From positions 618,061-682,060 of the forward strand of contig NW_023998456.1 of the NCBI RefSeq assembly GCF_014805625.2: DNA of 64,000 nt, in the 5' to 3' direction. This document shows, in pieces, positions 42,728 through 58,600 of this stretch. Source of the DNA: Glossina fuscipes (taxonomy: Eukaryota; Arthropoda; Insecta; Diptera; Glossinidae). The stretch's first letter is position 1; each line of letters starts with the position of its first letter. Below the pieces are notes generated by a model, which worked only from the letters and a program-made list of their open reading frames with translations, was not told the origin of the DNA and made no database searches. A program made the position numbers and the translations under genes.

Positions 42728-45700
42728 CACCCGTTTGTCGATCCACATGAATGTGTTGACGACTATATCTTTGCGCCAATTGTCAACAACTATCCCCACG
42801 AATAATTGTCACTTCGTGAATTGTAAGCGGATCATTTCGGTGTTTGGCTTTTAAAAGTCTCGAAATTTCTGCTGGACATTCATAACAAGCCGTACATTTT
42901 TTCTTTTTGTTTTTTTTGAAATTGTAAACATACCATGCCTATTAGTAAATTTGCCATATGCGATGACTATCTGCTTCATGTATCCATTTCCATGAATGAA
43001 AATAAGCCAGCAACAGACCGACGAATAAGTGGATAAAGATAATCAAATTAGAATCTAATGATATTTTACCCTAATGCAGTCGTATACGTAGTTTAAAAAT
43101 CCTTTCAAAGTTCCTTACAGGTGAAATGTGAAAATCAGCATATTCTACCATAGTCCATAGGTAGTGGGGTAGGTCTCGAAAGTGTTTTGAATGTTAAATA
43201 AATCAAAACAACAAGAAACTCCGAACTTCACCTACATATGTACTCAACAAATGCATGTCAAAATAGAATAATAATTAATAATCTAAGGAAATGACTAGAT
43301 TTCCTTTCTTCACAAACAAAAACTTCAAACATATTTTTTGTTCTATAACAATATTGGAAAGACAAAAAATAAAACAAAAAAGAAATGAAAATCAAAACTA
43401 ACTAAAAACAAAAAAAGGAAAAAAAAGGAAAAAAGTGCTAAAGAAAAAAATGCTGAAGAAAAAAGTGACACGTTTCATGAATTTTTGTTTAATAAAAAAA
43501 AAGAAAAAAAATTAAGAAGAAAAATTGAAAACGAAAAAATTAAATAATACGGTAGACTTTTTGAGTTAACCCTGCCGCTTAAATTGACGGTTAGACTCGC
43601 TAATAAACAAACAGCAACAATAAAAAATGGAAAAATAAAAAAACAATAACGTGTTATACGTTATTGCATAGGTATTCGCATGTATGCTACATGCACACAA
43701 ATGTTTATTTTACTTCTCCTATATTCACTCATTTCACGTAATGATTGTCTCAAGAAAACGTAATTATTTATATGCTTTAACAACAACCGTACATACGTTA
43801 ATGTGCGACGACGGCGAAATGAACGACGAAGAAAGTATGAAAAGTATTGGACCGAACTTCGGATGCCCGACAGACATGAAAATACAAGTCTTTAATTTTT
43901 CCCTCTATGGTCGGACGGCTTCTGAATTTTCTTCAAGGATTTTGTAGATAAGAGTTTTCGATGTTTGTAAAACAACCAAATTTCGTAGCGATTCTTTGCT
44001 ATGGATTTTGATGAACAACACTTCTCGAAATTTTCATATATTTTTTTTTCTTTTAGGGTTTTGAGAGTTCACTCTACTCCATGGTTCAATTTCCATTATC
44101 GTGATCTGTGGCATTAAATTAGTCTTAGATATCAATCTTTATCATGTTGACTGATTTCAATAAGACTCCAATAGCCGGATTAGCGAACATACTACGGCAA
44201 CTCCCAAAGTTCACGGTAACTAAGAATGCTTAATGTCACAGGTCATCTCGTCGATATTGCGACCGATATTGAGACCGTTCATGCACTAACATATACTATA
44301 TTGAAAACCTCTTTATAAGACAAGTCAAGAATGGTTGGTATTAGGACTCATTCCGCCACGAATGTTCGTCTTAAGAAACTTCCGCCTGTAAGTAATAGCA
44401 AGTCTTCGGTACTGGAACATACCCAGGTTGGTAGACTTTACGAAAAATTCAATGCTTAGTACAGCGTTAACATTGTTCTAGAAAGTTTTAGTTTCCGTTA
44501 GGTTGAGCACATCAAAGTAGTAATTAAAACCTAAAAAAATTAAATCGATCGACTGTGCTCGTCATACTTCGTGGAATTTCTGAGGCGTGTTCTAATAAAC
44601 ATTTATACTTCGGAAATAGTTTGCGAAATTTCTTCGATCCAATATTTAACCATTATGTGAATAAGCTATAAGGCTCATGGACAGACATTGATCAATCAAG
44701 TATTTGGAGACTTTTGGGGAAATTTGAGACAACAACCAATCGAAAATTTCGCAGTGAAGTTGCATCAAGTTCTTTATTTATTGGTCTGCCACCATATGTT
44801 AGAAAAATGTTACCTTTGGGCTCTTGAATTGAGTCAATTAAAGATCCTGCAGAATAGGCTTATAATCAGCACACAAGACAATGTAGGAAAATACAATCGT
44901 AGTATCTCTCATCCAGGGTCTGTCTGTTGCTGAAAGTAACACATTCGCAAAAGTTGATATAGGGATGAAAAGCGTAGCGTAGATCTGAACCGATATTCTG
45001 TTAAATGGGCGGTATATATGAGAAATGGGCCAAAACATTTTAAAATCTCCTTCGCACCAAAGCTATGAAATTAAAAAAAAAAAAACCTATTTAAACGCTT
45101 GTGAAAATTCGTTTCGAACGGGTACTACGCAAATTATGAGTCAATTTAATCTTAAAAAAAAAGGACAGAAATTTATTTAAAGTAAAGTTTATGGGCGAAG
45201 TTCTCGCTTGAAAAGGAAGATGAAAATTCTTCTACGCGTTGCATAATAAGCGTAAGTACTTAAAATGTCTGCTTGTTTCTCGGTCACCTATTTGAAAAGT
45301 AGTTGAATCAGTTTAGCGATGGCGACTTGAATTTAAGCGGGAAATTTCGGACCGGCGGACCGAGCTTCTAATATTCAGGAAAATCACTTTATATTAGTGA
45401 ATAGAAGTGGGGAACGAACAATAATCTATTGACAGTGCCGAAGGAGTGCTCACTGAGAGACTAAGTATAGACTTCATTTCGAAACTTGGTAAATGGGGTC
45501 TTCCTTTTATTAAGCCTACCTATAGCACTTTCCTTCGCACTCATCAACACAACGACCTGCTCGTGAATCAAGTCAATAACTGTCAAAGAAAAATGAGTTA
45601 TGTATAGTAATGCAGCAAGAAGAAGCACTGGGAAGCAAATAGAAGTGAAAGAGGAAAATCTAGGACAAGGCCTGAATTGCATTTACCTTAAATTTCTAGA

Positions 45701-47971
45701 GAGACTAACTCAAAAACTTCGTTATGATTGAGAATACGTTGTTGATTAATAAAACTTACGTTTCATCGAATTGTATTGTATTCAATGCACTTGGTTCGCA
45801 TAAGAGTTCACCAACATTCACTACAATTAGCATGTCGCTCAATAAGTTTGTAGGATAACTATTGCGGAATGTATAAAGCAACTAATGGTTGAAATGTTAT
45901 CAAATTTTGACACCTACCACTTCAAGATTGATATCATTCGTAAAAATCGTATGGATTCGTCAGTAGTGTCAATGTAGTAGTGACTCATCCCACAAATTTA
46001 TTGAAGTAATGATTTAAAATTTGACAGTAACATTAAAGAAACTACCGCGTAGCCAAATAGGACATGACTCTCAACCGGCTTAGAACCTTGGTAGGATAGA
46101 CAATACCTTTGTTAAAGTGATTGTTCGGTCGGTCAAGACAGATCGGTTACACATAACCCAGGCGACGGCTACCGCCTATCGCTTTTTTCATACTCTTTTT
46201 TTCTATCTGATCGTCGTTATAAACGTAGTACAGGGGACATATAGGGGCATAAGTGATTGTTCATTCATGTAGAAAAGAAAAGCAATCAGTTTGGCTGCCA
46301 ATTGCCATTTGCCACGCCCACAATTAATCAAGTAAGCCAATTCTTTGTCATCCTTACTTTACGCTCTTTGCGACAAATACTACTGCTTAAGGTTACAAAT
46401 GGCTTAAAGCAATTAGTATGACAACGTTCATTGATGTTAATAAATATAATATAAAGAAAGAATAAATTTTACAAAAATGATATAAAATGAAATTTATTTT
46501 AATGTAGTTTTCTCTATTTTTAGCATAACTTGCGACTACTTTTCACTAAACGAAACAGTGACGAAAACGCTGACTGACTTTATATGTATACGATTGAGTA
46601 AAGGGAAAAAGCGAAATAAAACTCTCAAGCCTCTTTTGATATAAGGAAGAAAAAAAGAATAATAATAAAGAATAGAAAAATTCATATTAAATACGTACAT
46701 AATAATATACGTTAGTGAACGGTTTTGAAGGGTCATTCGAATGTCTGACCACCAGGTGAGATTATGACGGGATGAAAGAATGAATGCGAGAGAATAAGAA
46801 TGGGAAGAGAAAATAAAAAAAAAGGAAAAAAAAAATGAAAAAAATTATGAGAAATTTTTATTTTAATATGCAACAACTAAGACGTGCCATAAACTAAGTT
46901 ATGGTCGCTAGTATTTTTAGCATTTAGTTGGACAAACAGTCGGCAATTTTCTGTGGAATATTTCGTTCGAAGCATATATATATGCAACAACAAATAGTAT
47001 TTAAGACAGAACAGACAGACTCTTTTTAAAAATAATGTAATTTCTTGCAAACATACAAACAAAAGTATGTGTTTGAGGCCTGTAATCATGATTTAAAGAG
47101 TCCATGGCAAATAGGATTTAGAGAGAACACGTATGTGTTTGCATGCATGTGTGCGAAAAGGACAAAGTAAAGTGAAATCCCAAAAATGTCTAAGGCTGCC
47201 TGGCGAGTTGAAATCAACGACAACAACAACAGCAACAACAACTTGAAGAGTAACAGTAGCCATGCGGTAGCCTAATTTATTTGCTTTACGTTTTTTTCTT
47301 TCTTCTTTTTGTTGCATTCTTTTATTTTTTTTTTATATTTTATGTCCTCTGACTTTTATTCACAGGCTTTTCTGACTGGTATCTCGTGCTTTTCGTGCTT
47401 TACTCAAAAAGTATAATTTTGCTTAATGTCGGTATTTATCATCTTAGACGCTACCATATAACCATCATCATCATCATCATCGTCATCGTTTGATATGTTT
47501 GCTGTTGCATATGAATCTTTCGCCCGTCAGAGTGTGAGTCAGTTCTCATTCATTCACCTTAACGTAACATCTACACACATGCACACACATACACATGCAT
47601 ACTCTTGGTTGGTTTATTCATTTTAGTTAATTTTCACTTATAAGTTAGTGCTTTAAATTTTGTTTTTATTATTGTTGCCTTAAAAATTAGTTAAGTTGTT
47701 TAAAAATATATTAAACTGGAGGCAGGAAATAATAAATATCCGGCCTATTGGCTCATTAATCTCAACTAAAGCTAATATTTATCTAACAAATTAATATACC
47801 TTTGCTAGGTAAATAAAAACCTAAACACACAGCCATACATATAAACATACATGCATACATATATATCGATGCATACACACATATTGCATTGCATATATGA
47901 AGTATGTAAGTGTCAAGCAAACACTTATTGGATGTGGTATCGATAAGCTAAAATAAATATCACCGAATATA

Positions 47972-48017
<46 letters not shown>

Positions 48018-51000
48018 ATATGTGTGGCATATACAAAACCAAAACACCCTCTAAAATTGGTGGTATTTTAAAATAACAAATATTAAGCTAAAGGCCATCA
48101 GCAGCACACACGCTTACGCATGAAAAACATACAAATTGTTTTGTTACCCCATTCCTTCTCAATTTTATTAGCCCATCGGTCAGTCACTCAGGCAATCACC
48201 CCAACCATTCGGCCAACCTGCCAGCCATCCAGCTATCCAGTCAGCCACCAGCTAGCTTGCATGTAAGGGCAATAGGTAGAAGTAGGCTCACAATGAAGGA
48301 CTGTTATCACAGATCGTATAGTAAGCAATTGACTAATAAATCTATTTTAGATTTACCTAATCGTATCGTATATGTTTGTTATGTGAACACACATTCCAAT
48401 GCATTTATACACGCACAAATATATCTATAGATAGAGAGAGAGATAGAGGGAAAGAAAGTACAAAAGAGATGGAATAATGCTAGCAAAAACTTTTAACAAG
48501 CAAAGAGGCCTGAATAACATTTGCCAAAACTAATTGTTCGTATGGCCCAAATGGACAACACAATATTAATCCAAATTACCATCAAAGTGATTTAATTGCT
48601 TGGAACTGTTTGCTGCTTGCTTCAAACTATATTCAAACATCATACATACCTTAATGAATATGTGTACACATATATATTTACGACGATTTTCACCTATCTA
48701 TCTTCCCATTTACCACTTATCTACACACCTTCCCCCTCCATTCGCCCTTACCGCTCGCAATGCATGCTAAACATGATAATATGTTTCATTGATACCGTAA
48801 TACAAATGTTTGTTTGCATCGATACTTGGCTAAGGGTATCATAAGCATGTAACGCACACGTAACGCATGTAAACATTGTTTCATTTTATAGCATATAGGC
48901 AGCCGAACAATCTACCAATTTGTGCACAATTGCTTAATGTAATGTTTGATTCTTCTACAGCTCTTACTTTACCTTATTACGTTTTTCTCTGTCTCTCTCT
49001 CCATCTCTCGTTTACTTGGCGGTCACTTTAACACCTTCCCTTTTGTGACTTCTATACTCATATGAATGCGCACATACGCGCGACTCAATGGTTCGCCCGA
49101 GCCAAGGTTAAGAGGATGTTCTTTCTTTATTTTTAATAATTCCTTCAAGAGATAGGAATTCAAAAGACATACCACTGGAGATTGAAGTGTTTCGTATTTT
49201 AGAAATCAGCAGATAACGTATCTAGTCGAAATAAGTTTGTGTACAGGTGTCTATACCCATGTTTAGAGATGTCTGTTGCTCTTGATCGCCGTCAAATTGC
49301 GAATAGACATAATAGACGTATACTGTCTAAACGTCCAGTGACGGTGACAAGAGCTCTTCGTACAGAAGTCATAAATAGTATCGAAAGTCATCTTCTCGCC
49401 GACTTGTGCGAGATAAGCACATATAACGTAGGCTTATAAGTAAAATTTCGAGGCCAGTGATGTGGTGGAGAGCACACACATCTACCTAGCCATTGAAGTT
49501 CCCCGAGGCAAAGAATTGTATTGCAATTCGGTATGTATGAATAGCCCGAACGCTATAGTGGCCTTTGCCGCGTAATGTCGACAACACAAAAGCATTGTAG
49601 TCCGAGCTATGGATACCGCGGATGTTAGTTGTCTACTCATAAAACCAGTTTGCGTAAAATAGGTGTTCACAGTTTCCCTAGTTTGCAAAATGGCTGTATG
49701 GAAACAATGCAGCCCTGAAAACTGGAGGCGGTCCCCAGGGGACAGTTCCCTAAACTCACAAGGACAGGAGGAGAAGATTTTCTCTTATGTAGCACCGTTC
49801 GGATAACGGCGTCATCTAAGTGACGTGAGATTGTCCTGCTCGCCACGACAAAGCATTTAACCCAAACACTATCGAAAATCGTCGCATTAAGCATTAACTA
49901 TAATGGTCCAGGGACGGGGAACAAGACAACTTCACCATCCTTGAGTGCATCGTCCTGCAAAGTCGATGTTTCTTCTCACATTCTTCTCACATTCGCTAGT
50001 TGGTTCAGAGAATGGGACTAATATTTACCATCCTATGTAATCGCTAAAGCGTTCTTTCATGAGACATCAAGGAAAGTATGCCTATAGATATGTTCGCTAT
50101 TTGTGCTCACTAGTTTGATCTACACTTTTCTTCTTGCATACAATGAAAGACACGTTTCTCTAAAAGTTAAAAATCATCACAAAAGACGGAATGAGTTTTC
50201 TTTTTAGAAAATTTGTTCTACAGCTGGTTCTTGTAAGTGGGACATCATTTTCCGGGTACTTTGAAATCGAAATACGAGGTTAGTTAAATTTTGTTAATTT
50301 ATTTTTTTTCTTTTGCTTCTTGGCAGCGTTCAATAAACACGATTACCAACCTTAAATCTATGGGTTCTTGGAAGATTTCTAAGGCGCTTACCGTTTCGCG
50401 CACTTTTATTAAGCGTTCTTGTAATACTAGTTCGCGCGTCCTCTTTTCACCCCGTGGCCGTAAATTTCGTGTCGTATTCAGAGCCAATATACAAACAACA
50501 AGACCATAAAATATTTAAATATCTTAAAGTTATATTCTTTTTCTCATTTAACTGGGAATGGGACAAATGTGATAATAATAATAATATATTCGCATAAATA
50601 TATTCACGTAAATAACCAAATAACAATAAACAATAATAGTGTTATTGTGTTATGCTTCTTATATACTTTTTAGAAAACAATACCCGCTCACGTAAATACA
50701 TATATATTTAAAGGTGAAAATGTATGTCTCTGAATGCACGGCACCACACAATACAAGCATAATAATGAAAATATAAAATTATGACTATCCACGAGTGTAC
50801 GTTTGACTCATGCACACACTTGTACAGTTAGTTATCTGAGTAAATAAGCCCTAAGTTTTTAAAATGCGGTTAAGATACAAACAAAAACAACAACAAATTC
50901 CTACAATCTATTCATTTCATTACATTGAAAAACATAAACATTACATTAACATACACGTATCCCTAAATATATATATGTGTATATTTTGTAGGTATATACA

Positions 51001-54000
51001 TATATATATATATATATATATGTATATAGGCATCAGACATGTAAGAAATATAATGAGTTTTATTATGGTCTCATTTTGTATTAATGCCACACACAAAAGT
51101 GTTAACAGTACACAAATATTGTTTTTACGGGAAACGTAAGAAAAAAACAAAAAAAAAAAAAAGTGGAAAGAAATGCACAAAACCTCAGTAACATCTGAAA
51201 TTGCGAAACGAGAATGAAAATAATATTCAGCGTAAGCCGAATCTTCTAATACTCAACACTTAGACGGTGTGATCAAAAAATAACGAAAATTTTCGAATTT
51301 CATGTATATGCGACTTAGCCCGTATACCGAGTTGGCACTTCCATTAGTAGCCCAGAAAGTGTTGTAAGCAAAACCTAGCAAATCATTGCTTACGTTGAAC
51401 AGGACCTACAGTACAAAAGTTGCTTAAATTTTCATCAGACATGTACTAAAAATGTATTCGCCTTTAATTATCGAATTAATATCAGCAAGATATTGAAGGG
51501 TTAACAAAAATTTGTAGGGATTTCCATGTAGAAAGGCGAAAACATTGAAGCTGATTCAAATTCCGGGATTTGTAGTACACTGTTCCTTGCCGATCAAAAT
51601 ATGGAAAAAAATGCAAATTTTCTCTAGGCTTCATTCAAAGAGATCGCTGAAAACGCAGCCACCGCAAGGGTCAGGAAAAGTAATTTTTACTGACTTTTTG
51701 CAGAAACAATTGAATTTTCGAGCACATCCTACTCAATGTTAGGCAGCAATTAACTTATTATTCAGCTGAAGCTCGAAGCTCCCATAAGCTTTTCCTAACG
51801 CTAAACGTCATTGTGCCCATTCTTCCACAATAGCTAAGATAAAAAGGAGATCGTAGGGGCGAGTTGAAGACTGTACCTAGGCATGCTTTCGATTAGTTGT
51901 TCTATTCGAACAATGTTGACTAAATGATTGAAGATTATAAGGGATTTATTCAGGAAATCAATCAAAAATTCTCGTTATATTTTGATCAAATCGATTACAT
52001 TTTAACCAAATTTAGATGCCGCTGATATGTACGCCAGTTACGGAAATGTACTGATAATTTGCATTATGACGAGTATACTCGTGGTATACCGATATACTTA
52101 ATTTATTTGATCTAAATCAAATAAGTTCGGTTTAAGGTAAGCCTAGTGCAATTAAAAGGGAAAATTTTTACATTAAATATGGTCGAGATCAAGGTAGCAC
52201 CGACAATATGTAAGACCTGATCAAGAAAAAACGCACAGACAAAAGAAGATGACGGCTATCCGCATGCCCGTTAAGAATTGAGGTTAAAGTGTTCCTGATG
52301 ACACATTGGGAAAACTATCACCCACATCATGATAACTGCATTACCATGGTATAGTATTAAGTAAAAAAATAACCAGCGCGTCGGTAGAAAATGTTGTTTC
52401 AAAAATGCGGAACTGCAAATGAAGTTTAAAGCGAATCAATCAACTAAAAATTGAAGTCACTGAGATTACACTTTCGAACCCTTATGTAATAGTAAGCAAT
52501 GTAATCTGTAATGTTGCTTATTACGGCCGATCGGCGACCTATCGACAAGCAATCTATTCTTCCCATGTTTTTCAATGTCATTCTTTTAATCGGTCATTGT
52601 AACAAGTTCCTAAATAAACTGCATGATTAAGAAGAAGAAGAAGAATATAAAATTAATATAGGTCTCAAAGGCCAACAATCAAAGTAAAGAGATAAGCCCA
52701 AGAAAGTGATTTAATTTCAAGTGCAATACACAAGTGCAATAACATATTAAGTCAGACAAACCGACTAAAACCCACCCCTTTCTCGTTATTTTCGCATTTA
52801 ACTAAGTCGCAATGAAATAAAAAAATTTAAGAAACACTAGCGTTCTGCGGGAAGGCTAAAAACATTACAGGTAAGTTAAGCAGATAGACGCCCGCACAGA
52901 CTTTCAACTATTCTCGTTAACCGAAGGGTTGCGTAATTTTTGTAACAATCATAAAAAAAATCGGATCAAATCGTACCCTAAATCGTAAATTCTCAGACGT
53001 TCTGCGACTTTTGTTAATCGTAAGCAAGGCTATGGACCGATTTAATTAATGGTGAAGTCAACCTAAACGCAACCAATTACTGGAACGGTAATCGCAATTT
53101 TAAAAGTCGGACATGCAGATAGATGTGTTTAAATCATTTCACCGAACAACATTTGAAAAAGGTTGGCAAACATACGACACATTTTTTGGTCTGCATGCGA
53201 ATGCAGAATTCCTCGGTGCCGAATACTCTGACGGCTTGCCTATCGCCCCCAGGCGATAGCATGATCCTCATCATCCACCCGGCTAAAATTCTAAAACACG
53301 AAATGTATGTAACCTGTTAGGCCTATCGAACACCTTGAATGTTTAATGTTCCCGCAATCGTGGCTCACAGTAAACGCTAGGGCCAGCATTGTCATACACT
53401 GTCGAATCCAGGATAAGCGATCTTCAGCATCTGTTTCCATAGCTTTTCATAGCAGTGCAACCTTAGGGAAACGAGATCCGCAAGTAAAAGCTATTTTCTA
53501 AGAAAACTTCCTCCCATTTATGCCATATGCCTGCTATCGACAAGCCATCGCGGACAAATCACAGAATAGTTCTGATCAGAATTAGGACGAATCACATTTA
53601 CCCAATTTTTGTATCATAAAGAGAGATTTTTTATGATATACATGAGCTCTTCTGTTCTTGTACAATAGCTAAGGAAATCTCTGTAACTCTAAACGATTTT
53701 ATTGCCGAAGATAGAAACGGATCGTTTATGCTATTCACTCCGATAAGAGCAGAATATCGTTTATAGCCATGCAATAAGGACAGGGAAGGATACTAAGTGA
53801 TAGATCTGGATCCTTCCTATTTATGAGCCGAACATGCAGGCGGATGTGATCGAATATATCGTTTTTGTTATATGCAGTGCATCGGATATTCGGAGGCGTG
53901 TTACAATTCAAATAGAAAAACCAAACACACCTTCTCTAGTGTAGATAGTGGAAAATAAAAGGAATATTATTATAGTAAGCCGACTTAGAATGATACAAAA

Positions 54001-54297
54001 CGAATGCTTTGTTTTTGTCTATGAAATTGTCTCACTAAACGCTTAACAGTGTGTGTAAGAAAAGTATCACGAATGTGTGTCTAAATGAAAAGGATCACAA
54101 ACAATATATACTTGTAAGCGATTTTTTGTTTTATTTTTACAATGTTGTTGTTGTTGTTGTTATTATTATTATTGTTTTGTTTATACACGTTTAAGTACCC
54201 ACAAAAAACAGAACGCACTAGACAACACAAAATGACAATAATATTACAATTGTAATCGTAACATCAGCAACAATCACGACATTGTGTACAAGTAGTA

Positions 54298-54348
<51 letters not shown>

Positions 54349-55627
54349 TTTCAGTACGTAACATTACACTCCGAACGCTTTTTTACACACACACACAGAC
54401 ACACACACACGCATATAAACACATGCATATAAACAGGTTGTCTACTACGTACTAATAATAAATTCTCTTAAAGAAACTTACAACTATAACTGACACGTTA
54501 CTGGCAAGTGCGAGAGAGTGTAAGTGTGTAAGTGTATGTGTATAGATGTGTGTAACGCAAATGTTTATAAATTATAGCAGCGAAACAATTAACGTTGGTC
54601 ACATGAACACCAACACTAACGCAAACAAACAAACAAACAAACGAACAAACAAGCGAACAAGCAAACAAACAAACAAACCCATAAAACATATGAAAAAATA
54701 TTTATTTTTTTTTGATACGGTTTCAATTACACATTCGCAGCACACTCGGCCAAAATAGCAATAGCAATAGCAATAAGAAGAAGAAGAACAGCAAGCAAGC
54801 AAGCAAGCAACGAACTAATAAAAAGTTAAGATTCAACATGTGACATATTTAGAACATCATTTTGAGCATATTTTGTGTTTTGACAACGACAACGTTAAAA
54901 AGGGCTTATGGTGTGAATAATGGGCCACGATAGCACTAGACGTACATGCACACGAAATGAATCACACTCTCATTGTCAAACACGTTAGGCAAGGATACTC
55001 TTACACTGCTTACTCTATACACTAAACTCTAGTAACTCTCAACGCTTAGCACACACAAAACAAAAAAAAAAAAACAAACAAGAAAAAAAGAAAAAAAAAT
55101 GAATGAAAAGCAACAGAAAATCAAATCAAAACAAAAGAAAAAAAAAAAAAATGAAATGCTTTTCTTTAACACATATTCTGCCCCTAGGCTTCAGAACTTA
55201 ACTAAACTCAAATGAAGCGAAGGCAACCGAACAATGACAGGAAAAGCAAAATCCAAAGTTATTCTTCTATTTGACTTTTGCTCTGTAAGAGAGGAGCGAG
55301 CGTTCCCAAGTTGAATGAATGCTTTTATTGTTATTGTTGTTGTTAATGTTGCTTTCGCCGTTGAAGGGCTTTTTGTATGAATTGTTTAGTTGTCGTTAAC
55401 ATTTTTTTCTTTCTTTTTTGTTTTTTGTGTTCTCGTTCTGTGGTTTTCTGAATTGTCGATGTCATCGTATAATTCTTATTGCATTTTTTATTAAACGACT
55501 TTTGTTTAGTAAAATGTAACACACACCTAAACGCACGCGAAGGCAAACATATGAAAAAAGTTACAAAGAAAAGACAATAAACGCGTTTTTCTGCGCGATA
55601 ACGATGTGTGAGTTACAGGAAAATCTT

Positions 55628-55667
<40 letters not shown>

Positions 55668-58600
55668 TATAAAGTAAAAAACAACAAAAACAAAGAGGGC
55701 AAAGTATAAAATATATGAAATATTAATGAAATAAAAATCAAAAGTTTTTTCTTATTTAATAAAAAAAAAATAAAAAAAATAAAACATGCACGCAAGAGCA
55801 AAAACGGAAAAAGAATAGAAAGAAAATCAGATTTTAATGAATTTTCATATTTAAAATAATGTTTAACTTTATCGTAATGAGAGAATGTGAGATCACATCC
55901 TGAAATACTCAGAAAGCGTTATTGAAACGTTTGAAGGTCTTAAGCATCTTCTAACGGGATAATTAAAAGAAATTATTAAATAATACAAAGTTTTAAATAA
56001 TATTAAATCTTCGGCTAAATATTACCTTATGTGTGAATGTATTTTGTCATTTTGCCCCCAACAGTCAACCATAGATAATAGGGAGCCTTTAAAACACATA
56101 CATATGGCATGCAAGCAAAAGGGCACCCCGTGGCGATTTTTGGCAATAGATAGGCTTTAGATCAGACTATCTTTGGTAACACTAATCCTATCAAGCCATA
56201 GTCAAGATAGCAACACTATTCTATTTATTGGTTTTTTTTTTTCAATAACCTCTTAGGATATGCTTGCTGAGAGCAAGAAGTGTCAAGAAAGAGATGGAGA
56301 GAGGCTGCGGCCTATTGGTTGTACGCCCTATCTGCAAATGTCATGCCTTAACCGGTTGAATATTCGCTATGCCTACATGCAACTATGGTCAAACCATTCT
56401 AAGATTTGAAGCCTCAGCCACCGAGACTTGGTAGTCGTTGCTTTTATCTACCCAGCAATACGGCAGCCGTTTGAGCCAAATGCGTCTTGAAAGTTAGTCA
56501 TAATTCTAAAAAAGTGATTACACGTTTCAGTAATAGTTCCAAGAGAAGCGAAAAAATTCATTGTCTTTGCTCTGAGGATGGCTTTATTATGGTCAACAAC
56601 GCATGCAAATGATTTGCAAGCAGCGCAGTTGCTTCCACCACTAGAGTGTGCTGGCAGAGCTATTGTTGAAATTTAAAATAAATCAAATAAGGAATTGAAA
56701 ACGTTAGGTTTTGAGCTACACATGGTATTCGGACCTCTGCTGAACTTTTTGAATATCATTCTTGGTCATCACATAAAATGATAAATAAATGATCGACTTG
56801 AGTCGAGTATTTCGTTATTCACGCCTCCACCCCGATATACGATGTTCTTTAGATAGATAACCCAAAAGCCATTTTGATTGTTAGTTGTATAAACTAAAAA
56901 GCAAATTTATATGCTCAGCTTTCGCTACATGTAGGATTTCTGGTTTATAATGAATTTACCATAGGTTTAAAAGTTCGCCGTAGGTACCTCCATAAGATAT
57001 CCGTTCTTAGTCTCGCGATTGTGATTCCTATCAAACACATGAAAGCAGACTGAAGGACGGACAGAGAGGTATACCTAAACTTTTTCCATCATCAACATTG
57101 ATCAAGAGTACAATACCTTAGAAATGCTAACATGTTTGCTGCGATGAAAATGCTTCAATTTTATTAAAAGACTTCAATTTTGATGAAAGGTCTTCGCTAC
57201 TTTTATGGAAAAGTTTGACCTTCTAAAGTATAGAAGAAACAAAATCGAAGAGAAAATTGACGAAAAAAATCGCCAATGATGCCACCCACATTACTCACTT
57301 ATTAAATCTAGCCGTGTTCTACTCGTATATCCAATTAACATCGAGAAAATGAAGATCAAAACATTTGCAAGAATCCACCTTGGCCACCATGCCATTGGAA
57401 CAACACCAACGAATTTTTAAGAAATCTACTTCTCATCGGACAAAATCTTGGGATTAACACATAAACATATATTTTGTGTTCGCCGAAACCTTTGCAATTA
57501 ATCAATGGCTCATTTTCGGAGCATCTCACCCTATGAACATCTTGAACATATCTATAGAACATAATGTCAATGAAATCTTTAAATTTATTAAAACGACTAG
57601 ACTAAGCATCTAGTCTGTCTTTTAAAACAAGCAGAGGCGATAGTCTTGATTGTTAGTGTTTTTTTTAGTTCTTGAATTCATTTCTTCAGTGGAAACATAA
57701 TAATAATACGATCTCTTTAACGTTCAAAATCGAAATCCCCTTTAAAACTCCCAATAATCCGCAAATGAAATCGAAACAAAGTCTAACAATTAATGAAGAT
57801 AGTAGACATAGCTTCGTCTCCTTCGCTTGCAGTCACTGTGATGCCAGCGAAAGTATAAATAAATGCTCAAAGTCTTCCAAATTGTTTTTTTTTTTTCTCT
57901 AATGATGATTTCAAAAAACAAAAAAGAAAAACGAAAACTTGTTTAGCTGAAAAATTCCTCCCAGCAAACAAAAGCCTTGAGTAGAACCATTGTAGGAATT
58001 TCGAGAAGAGAATTCATGCCTTTAAATACAATGACCAAATAGCGCTCACTTGATGCGGTGAAGAGAACTTGATAACAATATCACGCAGCCGAAATAATAA
58101 GATCACGATTACTGTGGAATGGATTCCGTAATAATTATACAGTGACAAATAATTTGCCTTCTCTTTAAAGGTAACGAGGCCATTATTAACATTATTATTC
58201 CGCCTTTGTGACGGTATTGTGAACGCATATATATATATGTTTATGCGAAGAAAATTTCAAAAATTATTCGACAATTTTTTTTATAAATTTTAGAGCTTTA
58301 AAGTCCTTGATGTGTCCTATAAGGTGTTGGGTTAAGTTGAGATAACATATCTGTTATTTAGTAGCAAGCTATTAGTCATAAGATGGTTTCATAAGTAAAA
58401 GAAGCGCATTCTGTGCAACAACTAAGTTTGAGAGTTACCGCGTCAGCTGACAATGCCAATTATCTTCGAATAAATTAAAGGCAATCGGCTAAAGAAACGT
58501 TCGTCACTCTTCTGACTGACACTCCGACACATTGAAACAAAGACTTTCGCGGACAACATCATCACAACAAGTAATTTAATTAACAGAAGGAATACAAACA

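Noticed and set aside
47821..48042. ORF with a His-Thr run
   Set aside because: It is created by the TG microsatellite.
48180..48265. Repeated CCAGCCATCCAG-like sequence suggesting an array
   Set aside because: The unit spacing is irregular and short; it is simple-sequence drift and not a CRISPR-like or satellite array.
49230..49900. GC-richer stretch with several ORFs on both strands
   Set aside because: The frames carry no motif I can support and are too broken to call a gene; possibly an old insertion.
54498..54802. Overlapping ORFs rich in Phe, Val, Cys or Asn, Lys
   Set aside because: They are created by the AAAC tetranucleotide repeat.
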